Part shown: in pieces, positions 56,359-64,000 of the stretch
Position numbering within the stretch: the first letter of the stretch is position 1
Layout: each line of letters opens with the position of its first letter
Assembly: GCA_049324835.1 (NCBI GenBank)
Contig: JBMOMT010000035.1
Location: 36,060 to 100,059, forward strand
Length of the DNA: 64,000 nucleotides
From: JBMOMT01 sp049324835
GTDB lineage: Bacteria > Chloroflexota > Anaerolineae > CAYNKW01
Reading direction: 5' to 3'
Notes under the pieces: generated by a model
Seen by the model: only the letters and a program-made list of their open reading frames with translations
What the model was told of the DNA's origin: nothing
The model's database searches: none
Program-made: the position numbers and the translations under genes

Positions 56359-57561
56359 ATGAACACCCAGGATTACATCGCTCTCGAAGATCGATACAAC
56401 GCTCACAACTACAAGCCGCTGGACGTGGTGCTGGCGCGCGGTGAGGGCATCTGGGTCTGGGACGTGGAGGGCAGGCGCTACCTGGATTTTCTCAGCGCCT
56501 ACTCGGCGGTCAACCAGGGCCACGCCCACCCGCGCATCCTCAAGGCGATGGTCGAGCAGGCGGCGCGGCTGCCGCTCACCTCACGCGCCTTTCGTAACGA
56601 TCAACTTCCTCTGCTGGCCCAAGAGCTGTGCGAACTGACCGGCTACGAGATGATGCTGCCCATGAACACCGGCGCGGAAGCCATCGAAACGGCCATCAAG
56701 GCCGCCCGCAAATGGGGATACAAAGTCAAAGGGGTGCCCCCAAACCAGGCGGAAATCATCACCTGCGCCGGTAATTTTCACGGCCGCACCGTGACTATCG
56801 TGGGCTTTTCCACAGAAGAGCCATACCGCGATGGCTTTGGACCGTTCACGCCGGGCTTTCTCAGTGTGCCTTACGGCGACGCCGACGCCCTGCAAGCTGC
56901 CATCACGCCCAATACGGTGGCCTTTTTGGTGGAGCCTATCCAGGGCGAAGGCGGAGTGATCCTGCCGCCGGAGGGTTATCTCGAGCGGGTGCGCCAGTTG
57001 TGCAACCAGCACCACGTGTTGTTCATCGCCGACGAGATCCAAACCGGCCTGGGCCGCACCGGCAAACTCTTTGCCTGCGACTGGGAAGACATCCGACCAG
57101 ATGCAGTGACCATCGGCAAGGCCCTCTCCGGCGGTTTCTACCCTGTTTCGGCGGTGCTGGCCGATCGGGAACTTTTGGGTGTCTTTGGCCCCGGCGATCA
57201 TGGCTCCACGTTCGGCGGCAACCCGTTGGGGTCGGCCATCGCCCGCGAGGCGCTGGCGGTGCTCCAGGACGAAGGGCTCATCGAAAACGCGCTACGTCAG
57301 GGAGATTACCTCATGGGCCGCCTGAAACGGATCGAGAGCGAGCACATAACCGAGGTGCGAGGGCGCGGTCTGCTGGTGGGCGTGGAGCTCAAGCCACAAG
57401 CCGGCGGCGCACGCCGTTTTGCCGAGCGCCTGAAAAACGAGGGCCTGCTCTGCAAAGAGACCCATCAAAACATCATCCGTTTCGCCCCGCCGCTGGTTAT
57501 CACCCGCGATGACCTGGACTGGGCGTTGGAGCGCATCGAGCGTGTGTTGATGATGCCCTGA
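56359..57561 (+). CDS. rocD: Ornithine aminotransferase-family enzyme
   Basis: The 400-residue class III aminotransferase has GRRYLDFLSAYSAVNQGH, MNTGAEAIETAIK, FHGRTVTIVGFS, LVEPIQGEGGV, ADEIQTGLGRTG and the PLP lysine in TIGKALSGGFYPVSA. This strongly resembles ornithine delta-aminotransferases, which yield glutamate-5-semialdehyde. It lies 20 bp after the SDH gene. In a lysine operon it may act on ornithine independently or interconvert a neighbouring omega-amino acid; sequence alone does not decide. Confidence 0.85.
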   Translation: MNTQDYIALEDRYNAHNYKPLDVVLARGEGIWVWDVEGRRYLDFLSAYSAVNQGHAHPRILKAMVEQAARLPLTSRAFRNDQLPLLAQELCELTGYEMMLPMNTGAEAIETAIKAARKWGYKVKGVPPNQAEIITCAGNFHGRTVTIVGFSTEEPYRDGFGPFTPGFLSVPYGDADALQAAITPNTVAFLVEPIQGEGGVILPPEGYLERVRQLCNQHHVLFIADEIQTGLGRTGKLFACDWEDIRPDAVTIGKALSGGFYPVSAVLADRELLGVFGPGDHGSTFGGNPLGSAIAREALAVLQDEGLIENALRQGDYLMGRLKRIESEHITEVRGRGLLVGVELKPQAGGARRFAERLKNEGLLCKETHQNIIRFAPPLVITRDDLDWALERIERVLMMP

Positions 57562-57606
57562 CGCACCAGAGCAAAACGCGTCGGACAGCCCATCGGTTTT
57601 GTTCAC

Positions 57607-57645
57607 AAAAAGACCCTGAAGGCCACGAGGCCCCAGGGTCTTTTT
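57607..57645. terminator. Bidirectional terminator
   Basis: AAAAAGACCCTG (57607-57618) and CAGGGTCTTTTT (57634-57645) are perfect 12-bp arms with an inner GGCC/GGCC stem. A-run and T-run serve both strands. It separates the convergent rocD and giant-protein genes. Confidence 0.9.
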
Positions 57646-57662
57646 GTATGCGAGCGCGCCGC

Positions 57663-60600
57663 TCACGGATTTCTGAGCACCGATGGGAGATAGATGAAAA
57701 AGGTATCTGCCTCACCCATGAGCACCTCGCGTGAAAACACATTGTTTCCCTCGTCCGACTCGGGGATGAGTGAGCTCTGCTGCCACAGCGGCAAGGTCGG
57801 GTTGGGTGGATAGTTATCCACCTTGGCATACACCTCGTGAAACTGGCCGCTCAAGCCATCACTGAGCACAAAGACGATCTGACGCGAGGCGCCTGCGGCC
57901 AGAGACTGGGTAAAGATAAAGACATCACCATCGACATTCCACGGGAACGACTGCGGCGCCGGGTCCGGATCGATGTACAAGTCCACCCAGAAACCACCGC
58001 CGCCCGGCACGTTGGGGTTGCCCGCCAGACCGGTGCCCTGGTTACGCAGCCAAACGGTAAACGTCACCGGACGATCCGGTGTGGGAAGCGACGGTGAGAC
58101 CTGAATCTGGTCGATCACCAGATCGGGGATGCCGATCAACGTGTTCACCTGATTGTCGCTGGTGACCAGCTCTGGGCCGCTGGCTCCATCGTCAGCGATG
58201 GTAAACTCACCCTTGATGCTGGTGAGGCCCAGCGGCAGCCGATGATCGGCGGTGCTGTTTACCTGGACGATGAACTCGACGCTGCCGCTGGCTCCTGCCG
58301 CCAGCGAACCGGGCAACGTGCGCCGGTACAGCCCACCACCAGCGTGCGTCCAGCCGCTGGTCACGTAGGTGACGCCATCGGGCAACCCGGCAGTTAGTTC
58401 TACCCCGGTGGCCGAGACGTCGCCAGCGTTGGTGTAATGCAACGTGTAGGTGATCTGTTTGCCGGGGTAGGGTGTGCTGGCGTCGAAAGCTGCGCCAAGC
58501 TGCAAAGCCACCGCCTGAGCCGCCGTCGACTCGGCCTGACTGACGGCTGCCGTCTGGTCTGAATCCAGGTAAAAGCGACTGCGCAACACCGCATCCGGCG
58601 CCAGCGCGCCAGCGGTAAGCGTGATGACCACCTGTCCAGCGCCGCCCTCACCCGGCAAAAGCGGCAGATGCCAGGTAGCATTGCCGCTGGTCGGCATGGG
58701 ATGCGCGCTGTGGAATATCAACTGCGAGTCGTAATCCACCGTCAGCTGCACGCCGGTGGCGTTGGCGTTGCCCGTGTTGGCATAATCCACCGTGTAGACC
58801 AGCGTCTGGCCGCCCTTGATGGGATCCGGGCTGTCGCTCACGTCCAGGGTCAACACCGGCAGCGACGACACCCGCGTTTCCACCTCGACCGCGTCGTGAC
58901 TGCCCTCCGCTGAGGTGATGGCGGCCGTGTTGCGCAGCCACGTGCCGTTGGTCAGGGGCGAAGTCACGGCCACGAGCAGCGTCACCGAGCCTGTACCCAT
59001 CTGGCCTGCCAGGTTCCTGCCGCTCAGCGCGCCCAGATCCCAGGTGACCACGCCAGCCGCATAGACGCCCCCATCGGAGGCAGAGACGAAACCCGTATTG
59101 GCCGGTATACGATCCGTGATGACCACGCTCGTGGCGTTGGCGTTACCGCTGTTGGTGTAGGCCAGTGTGTAGAGCAGTTGCGCCCCGGCCGGCACCGGAT
59201 CGGGCGCGCCCACCGTGGTGATGTGTAATTCCGGCGAGGAGCTCACATAGACCAGGTCCAGATACGTCGTTGGCTCTAGCTCAAAACTGTCGATGGAGAC
59301 ATAGTTCAAGATGGCGCTGCCGTCGTCCAGAGGCGAGGTGATCCGGAAAACCGCCCAGACAGAACCGCCCGTGTGCCCGGCCACCGCGCCAATGTTCCAG
59401 ACGATCTGGTCGTTGACGAGCGTATAACCGGCAGAGGCCGAATAAAAAACAGCGTATTGTGGTATGGTATCGCTGATGACCACCTGCGTGGCCGCGCCGC
59501 TGCCGGCGTTCGAGTAATAAATAGTGAACGTGACCAACTCACCGGCAGCCACCGGATCCGGGTTTCCGCTCTGGTCGAGGGTGAGCGTGGGCGAAAGAAT
59601 GGCCGTCGTCACGTCTGGCCCACTCACCGGCGAGGTTTGTTGGCTGTCGATCTGGTAGCCGGTGTTGGTGATGACGGTGCCGCTGGGCAGAGGCGAGTCG
59701 ACGCGCACTTCCAGCGTGCGATAGGGCGTCGCCCCCACGATCAGCGTGCCCACGTTCCACACCACCACGCCCTGAGCGGCATGGTAGACCCCGCCGTGCG
59801 AGGCCGATTGGAACTGAGTGTTGGCCGGGATGACATCGGTGATGACCACGCCGGTGGCGTTCATGTTGCCCGTGTTGGCAAATTCCAGGTTGTAGACGAT
59901 GGAACCACCGGCCGGCACCGGGTCCTGAAGATCCGACTTGGTGATGCCGAGCTGTGGCTGGCTCTGTACAGTCGTCTCGGCGGTGGCCGAGACAACAGCC
60001 GTCTGCTGCGAGTCGATTTCAGCCGTGGAAATCAGGATCGTACCGTTGTCCATGGGCGAGCGTACACTGCCCGCCACCACCACCTGATCCGAAGCGCTCG
60101 CAGCCAGCACGCCCAGGTCCCACACCCGCGCCTGACCATACCCGCTGCCCAGGTTCACATTCACATCGGGGGTGAGCGTGAGCAGGGTGTTATCGGCAGC
60201 CGCGTTGCCGGTGTTGCTGTAAAAGACGGTAAAAGTCAGTGCGCCGCCGGCATCCACCGGATCCGGATCATCGGCCAGGGAGACGTGCAGCAGCGGCGCG
60301 CGGACGGTGATGAGGCCGGTGGCATCGGTGATGACCGCCGAATACTCGGCGACGATGGTAGCCGTGCCGCCGACGATGGGCGTCAGTGTGGTGCTGGCGC
60401 CGTCGAGCGGCGACAACTGCCCAACAGCCACGCCGGCGCCGCTCCAGTCCACAGTCAGGTCGGCGATATAGTTGCCCCAGGCGTCGTAACCGGCGGCATA
60501 GACTGTGAGTGTGTCATAGATCACCATGTCGTGAGTGGTCACTTCGGAGCCCGCGCCGCCGGCCGCCGATTCGACGACCACCGCGCCCACCGTCGAGCCG

Positions 60601-63600
60601 ACGGCTACGTCCAAGTCGTTGGAAACGCCAGACACGCCGCCCTCGCTGGCAGCCAGTGCGACGCCTGTCTCGGCCAGGTAAGGCGTAAAGATCAGCGACG
60701 AAGCCACGCCGTTGACAAAGTTCACCGGATTGGCCGGATAATCGGGCGGGTCGCCATTGGGGCCATTGCCCAGACCGCTCCAGTTCAGCGTTTTGTTGCC
60801 GGCATAGGCGGTGGCCGTGTTGCCGTAATCATCCTCGGCAGTGAGCGCGCCGATCGTGCCCGGCGAACCGGCCACCTGATCGCTGACGGTCGAGAATTCA
60901 AAGGTGCTGGCCGCAGCGTGGCTCACGGCAAAGACGCTCGATGCGCCCGTGGGCCCGCCGATCTCTGAAACCTGCAAGGTTACAGCCGTCTCGGCGGCGT
61001 AGGGGGTGAAGAAAAAGTCGATAGCCACGCCATTGTTAAAAGAAGCCCGATCTCGCGGATAAGCCGGCGGCGTGCCATCGGGGCTGACCGAAAGGCCGCT
61101 CCACAACAAGTTGTGCGTGCCATCGTAATTGGTATCCTGATTGCCATACGGATCGAAAGCCGTCAGCGTGAACAACTCGCTATCTGCGCCGGCCGTCTGA
61201 TCCCCGATGGCCGAGAAGGTCAGGTTGGTAGCGGCTGCCGGCTCGATGTGCAGCGTATCCTGGCCGGTGCGGCCATCGTGGCTGGCCGTCACGTCGCGGT
61301 TGCTGCCGGCGGCGGTCAGGCTCACCGGGCCACTCCAGACGCCATCGACAAAAGCGCTACCCAACGCCACGGCAGGATCGATGACGCCGCCGTTGGTCGT
61401 GGACAATGTCACGTCCTGATCCCAATCGGTGATGACGTTGCCGTAGACATCCTCAGCGGTGATGACGGTGCCAAAGGCCACGCCGGCTGTGCTGCTGCCG
61501 GGCACCGAGACAACGAAACGATCCAGAGCCGCCGGTTCGACGGTGATGACCGCCGAGTCGGTGTCGGTGGAGCCCTCGGCGTCGGTCACGCGCAGGCCCA
61601 CGGTATAATCGTCCGCTGCGGTCCAGTTGGCCACCGCCGTCACGCCAGAGGCGTCGTCGTACTGGCCGTCGTTGTCCAGGTCCCAATCGTAACTGACGAT
61701 GTTCTGTCCGGGTTCGGTGGAGCCAGAGGCGTCCAGGAGCACGTCCACACCTGCCGTCTGTGTGGGCGGCGCGCCGATGTTTGCCGTGGGGGGCACGTTG
61801 GTCACGGTCACGATGAGCGTATCACTGCTCTCGCCGCCGTCGTCGTCGCGCACGGTCAGCCTGACGGTGAAACTATCGGCGGCAGTGAAAACGTGAGAAG
61901 TGGAAACCGAGCCAGCAGCGGTATCACCATCGCCAAAATCCCACTCGATGGTGTGGGTATCGCCTGCGCCAGGGTCGGTGAAGGCCCCGTTAAAAAACAC
62001 CGTGTCGCCCTCATCGGCCGATTGATCGTTGCCGGCCAGCACTGTGGGCGCCACGTTATCTACGTTGGCGGTAAGAGTATCGCTGCTCTGACCGTCGTCG
62101 TCGGTGACGGTGAGGGTGACGATAAACGTGCCGTTATCGGTATAGACGTGAGAAGTAGAAAGCGAACCGGTACCGGCGCTGCCATCGCCAAAATCCCACT
62201 CGACGGTGTGCGGGTCTAACGAACCAGGGTCGGTGAACGAGCCGTTAAAGAAAACTGTAGTGCCTTCAGCGGTGTCTTTGTCGTTGCCGGCGTTCACTGC
62301 GGGTAACACGTTGTGGACGGTCAGATCGGTCACATCCACCGTCGCCGCGTCATCGTCGTCGGTCACACGAAAAGCCACCTGGCGCGACACATCGTCGACA
62401 AACAGGGTGGCCGTGGTCGCGCCGACGTAATCGACGGTAAAGTTGCTGCCATCGTAGTCCAGATCCCATTCGTAGGTCAAAGGGTCGCCGTTGCCATCGC
62501 TGCCGGCGCCGGAAAACGTCACGACGCTGCCCTCATTGCCGCTGTAGGGGCCGCCCGCGTTGGCGGTGGGGGCAACGTTGTTGACCGTCACCGTGGCCGT
62601 GCTGCTCACCGGCCCGCCGCCATCGTTGGCCGTGGCCCGCACCGTATCGGGGTAGAGCCCATCGGGATTTCCGGCGGTGAAAAGTCCAATCGCCGAGATG
62701 GTGCCGCCGCCGTTGATCACCGCCCAGGTGTAACTGAGGCCCGAGATTGGGTTGTCGTAGGCGTCGTAGCCCTGGGCAGAGAATGGCTGCGCGCCGCCGG
62801 GGTCCAGCGCCGCGGCGTCTGGCGTGACGGTGAGATGATCCAGATCGTCGGGGTTGACCGTCAGTGTATCGCTGCCGGCGGCGCTGCCATAGGTGGCCGT
62901 CACGACGCGGTTGCCGGCCACGGTCAACGTCACTGCGCCGCTCCACACGCCGCTGCCGAGCGAAGCGCTGGTGGGTTGGATATCGCTGCCGTTGGCAGTG
63001 AGATCGACGCTGTTGGAAAAAGAGGTCACGGTGTTGTTATCGGCATCCTGCGCGGTGATGGCAACGCCAAAACCGACACCCGCCGTGCCGCTGGCCGGGG
63101 CGTCGACCAAGAAGTGATGCAAGGCGCCCGGATCGACTGTCAGCGCGCCGGTGGCGTCGCTGAACACGCCGGCGGTGGCGGTGATGGCTCCGGAACCAAC
63201 GAGATTGGCCTCAAAGCTGGTGGAGGAGGCCGGATTGGCAGAAAAAGCACCCAACGCAGGCGCCACCGACCAGGTGGCCGACTGCGGACCGACATAGTTG
63301 CCGTCGGCGTCGTAACCCTCGGCGTAGAGTGTCCAGGTTTCGTCGGCCGTCATGGTCCGATCACCCGCCGCTGCGCCGCCATCGCCGCCGACGGTCTGAA
63401 CGACCAGCGCCGCCAGCGCGCCAGCGGTGACGGTGATGGTACCGGTGGCATCGGTAAGGGTGGGTGTGACGGCGTGCGTGGCGATCACGGCGCCGCTGCC
63501 GACGGTGTTGGCGTAAAAAGTGGTCGAGACCCCCACTGTGGGTGAAACCTCACCAATGCCGCCAGTGACGGTCCAGGTGACGGTCTGGTTTTCTACAAAA

Positions 63601-63977
63601 ACACTACTATAATAACCTGCCGCCCAGAGCACCAGCGATTCATCGGCAGTGAGGGTGTAGGTGATCACTTTGGTGCCGGCGTCGCCCAGCCGGTCACGCA
63701 CCTCGATCTGATCCACAGGGCCGTCGTCGAAAGCCAGCGGAAAGCCGATCTCTGGGGCCGTTGGTGGTGTGACACTGGTCGATAGAGGGGCATCGGCCAG
63801 AAACCAGCCGGGGATGAGAGCCTCTTTGGATGCGCCGGTGAAACCGGGCGCATCCAGGCTGTCGGCCCAGGCCGAACCGGTCCAACCCATCAGACCTGAA
63901 GAGAGAAAAAGGCAAACGGCCATCAACAGCCGCAGCCCAACCACCCATCCTCGAGCCTGGTATGTGGTCGTACCCAT
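57663..63977 (-). CDS. Giant secreted protein with PKD, Ig-like and DUF11 repeats
   Basis: From ATG 63977 (AAGGAG 9 nt upstream) the protein has 2104 residues. It has a long signal peptide (LRLLMAVCLFLSSG, cleavage near SAWA), several Ig-like invasin-type modules (TADESLVLWAAGY repeated), and three PKD domains (FFNGSFTDPGSLDPHTVEWDF and relatives). More Ig-like domains and about six DUF11 repeats (DPVPAGGSIVYNLEFANTGN type) follow. It ends FFIYLPSVLRNP. No enzyme domain is visible. It probably forms a surface fibre or scaffold. The Leu-Pro-Ser-Val-Leu-Arg end matches the subtilase tail. Aspartate-rich PKD loops may bind calcium. Confidence 0.85.
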   Translation of the reverse strand: MGTTTYQARGWVVGLRLLMAVCLFLSSGLMGWTGSAWADSLDAPGFTGASKEALIPGWFLADAPLSTSVTPPTAPEIGFPLAFDDGPVDQIEVRDRLGDAGTKVITYTLTADESLVLWAAGYYSSVFVENQTVTWTVTGGIGEVSPTVGVSTTFYANTVGSGAVIATHAVTPTLTDATGTITVTAGALAALVVQTVGGDGGAAAGDRTMTADETWTLYAEGYDADGNYVGPQSATWSVAPALGAFSANPASSTSFEANLVGSGAITATAGVFSDATGALTVDPGALHHFLVDAPASGTAGVGFGVAITAQDADNNTVTSFSNSVDLTANGSDIQPTSASLGSGVWSGAVTLTVAGNRVVTATYGSAAGSDTLTVNPDDLDHLTVTPDAAALDPGGAQPFSAQGYDAYDNPISGLSYTWAVINGGGTISAIGLFTAGNPDGLYPDTVRATANDGGGPVSSTATVTVNNVAPTANAGGPYSGNEGSVVTFSGAGSDGNGDPLTYEWDLDYDGSNFTVDYVGATTATLFVDDVSRQVAFRVTDDDDAATVDVTDLTVHNVLPAVNAGNDKDTAEGTTVFFNGSFTDPGSLDPHTVEWDFGDGSAGTGSLSTSHVYTDNGTFIVTLTVTDDDGQSSDTLTANVDNVAPTVLAGNDQSADEGDTVFFNGAFTDPGAGDTHTIEWDFGDGDTAAGSVSTSHVFTAADSFTVRLTVRDDDGGESSDTLIVTVTNVPPTANIGAPPTQTAGVDVLLDASGSTEPGQNIVSYDWDLDNDGQYDDASGVTAVANWTAADDYTVGLRVTDAEGSTDTDSAVITVEPAALDRFVVSVPGSSTAGVAFGTVITAEDVYGNVITDWDQDVTLSTTNGGVIDPAVALGSAFVDGVWSGPVSLTAAGSNRDVTASHDGRTGQDTLHIEPAAATNLTFSAIGDQTAGADSELFTLTAFDPYGNQDTNYDGTHNLLWSGLSVSPDGTPPAYPRDRASFNNGVAIDFFFTPYAAETAVTLQVSEIGGPTGASSVFAVSHAAASTFEFSTVSDQVAGSPGTIGALTAEDDYGNTATAYAGNKTLNWSGLGNGPNGDPPDYPANPVNFVNGVASSLIFTPYLAETGVALAASEGGVSGVSNDLDVAVGSTVGAVVVESAAGGAGSEVTTHDMVIYDTLTVYAAGYDAWGNYIADLTVDWSGAGVAVGQLSPLDGASTTLTPIVGGTATIVAEYSAVITDATGLITVRAPLLHVSLADDPDPVDAGGALTFTVFYSNTGNAAADNTLLTLTPDVNVNLGSGYGQARVWDLGVLAASASDQVVVAGSVRSPMDNGTILISTAEIDSQQTAVVSATAETTVQSQPQLGITKSDLQDPVPAGGSIVYNLEFANTGNMNATGVVITDVIPANTQFQSASHGGVYHAAQGVVVWNVGTLIVGATPYRTLEVRVDSPLPSGTVITNTGYQIDSQQTSPVSGPDVTTAILSPTLTLDQSGNPDPVAAGELVTFTIYYSNAGSGAATQVVISDTIPQYAVFYSASAGYTLVNDQIVWNIGAVAGHTGGSVWAVFRITSPLDDGSAILNYVSIDSFELEPTTYLDLVYVSSSPELHITTVGAPDPVPAGAQLLYTLAYTNSGNANATSVVITDRIPANTGFVSASDGGVYAAGVVTWDLGALSGRNLAGQMGTGSVTLLVAVTSPLTNGTWLRNTAAITSAEGSHDAVEVETRVSSLPVLTLDVSDSPDPIKGGQTLVYTVDYANTGNANATGVQLTVDYDSQLIFHSAHPMPTSGNATWHLPLLPGEGGAGQVVITLTAGALAPDAVLRSRFYLDSDQTAAVSQAESTAAQAVALQLGAAFDASTPYPGKQITYTLHYTNAGDVSATGVELTAGLPDGVTYVTSGWTHAGGGLYRRTLPGSLAAGASGSVEFIVQVNSTADHRLPLGLTSIKGEFTIADDGASGPELVTSDNQVNTLIGIPDLVIDQIQVSPSLPTPDRPVTFTVWLRNQGTGLAGNPNVPGGGGFWVDLYIDPDPAPQSFPWNVDGDVFIFTQSLAAGASRQIVFVLSDGLSGQFHEVYAKVDNYPPNPTLPLWQQSSLIPESDEGNNVFSREVLMGEADTFFIYLPSVLRNP

Positions 63978-64000
63978 CGGGTTCAACTCCTTATGAAGCC

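Noticed and set aside
59373..63545. Long plus-strand ORFs (59373-60968, 61113-62219, 62313-63545)
   Set aside because: Antisense to the giant repeat protein; their repetitive look only mirrors the PKD/DUF11 repeats.
1..64000. CRISPR array, tRNA or rRNA gene
   Set aside because: No regularly spaced identical repeats and no recognisable tRNA or rRNA sequence were seen; a tRNA scan would be needed to be certain.

Overview
This is a GC-rich bacterial chromosome segment whose gene content fits Chloroflexota (an Anaerolineae/Caldilineae-like lineage). The clues are paired PF10131-type membrane proteins, a DUF5317 protein, a MalT-like regulator ending in a BTAD domain, lipoproteins with long Thr-Pro linkers, and giant secreted proteins ending in a Leu-Pro-x-Val-Leu-Lys/Arg tail. 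The taxonomic call is inference; no rRNA or marker phylogeny is available here.

Region 1 (1-7.5 kb, minus strand) holds a partial V4R-domain protein, two tandem PF10131 membrane proteins and an MFS exporter. Region 2 (7.5-21.4 kb, minus strand) is a large energy-metabolism block. sucCD lies beside a four-subunit 2-oxoacid:ferredoxin oxidoreductase (korDABC), which runs directly into three HdrA-type flavoproteins, an MvhD-like subunit, an HdrD/GlpC-like protein, hdrC and hdrB, and ends with a HAD phosphatase. The set suggests 2-oxoglutarate oxidation to succinyl-CoA coupled to ATP formation and to a flavin-based electron-transfer complex. The kor-hdr operon starts at a consensus promoter overlapped by a 24-bp palindrome. 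The sucC leader contains two mutually exclusive hairpins, one of them terminator-like.

Region 3 (21.5-32.9 kb, plus strand) is a sugar catabolism locus. A LacI regulator with two operators is followed by a zinc dehydrogenase, a Gfo/Idh dehydrogenase, a creatininase-family hydrolase and a TIM-barrel epimerase. This set matches the Thermotoga-type inositol route through 3-dehydro-scyllo-inosose. A CUT2-type ABC transporter follows. Its substrate-binding protein carries an N-terminal LysM domain and its operon includes an FGE-fold lipoprotein. A second Gfo/Idh enzyme closes the locus.

Region 4 (33.0-38.1 kb, minus strand) is a signalling island: a 1063-aa MalT-like ATPase/TPR/BTAD regulator, a 43-aa membrane or secreted peptide behind a tandem 12-bp repeat placed like a SARP site, a DUF5317 protein, and an NHLP-like domain joined in frame to a response regulator. 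This is the best candidate for an undescribed system. Region 5 (38.3-53.5 kb, plus strand) is envelope-related: a response regulator, pbpC, a thioester alpha-2-macroglobulin, a secreted subtilase, an exosortase and an EpsI protein. Region 6 (53.5-57.6 kb, plus strand) is a saccharopine-type lysine operon with an ornithine aminotransferase homologue. Region 7 (57.6-64 kb, minus strand) encodes one 2104-aa secreted PKD/DUF11 protein.

Two MITE-like elements with target-site duplications, several dispersed palindromes, heptamer tandem repeats and eight well-spaced sigma70-like promoter regions are also visible. No rRNA, tRNA, CRISPR array or transposase gene was recognised.
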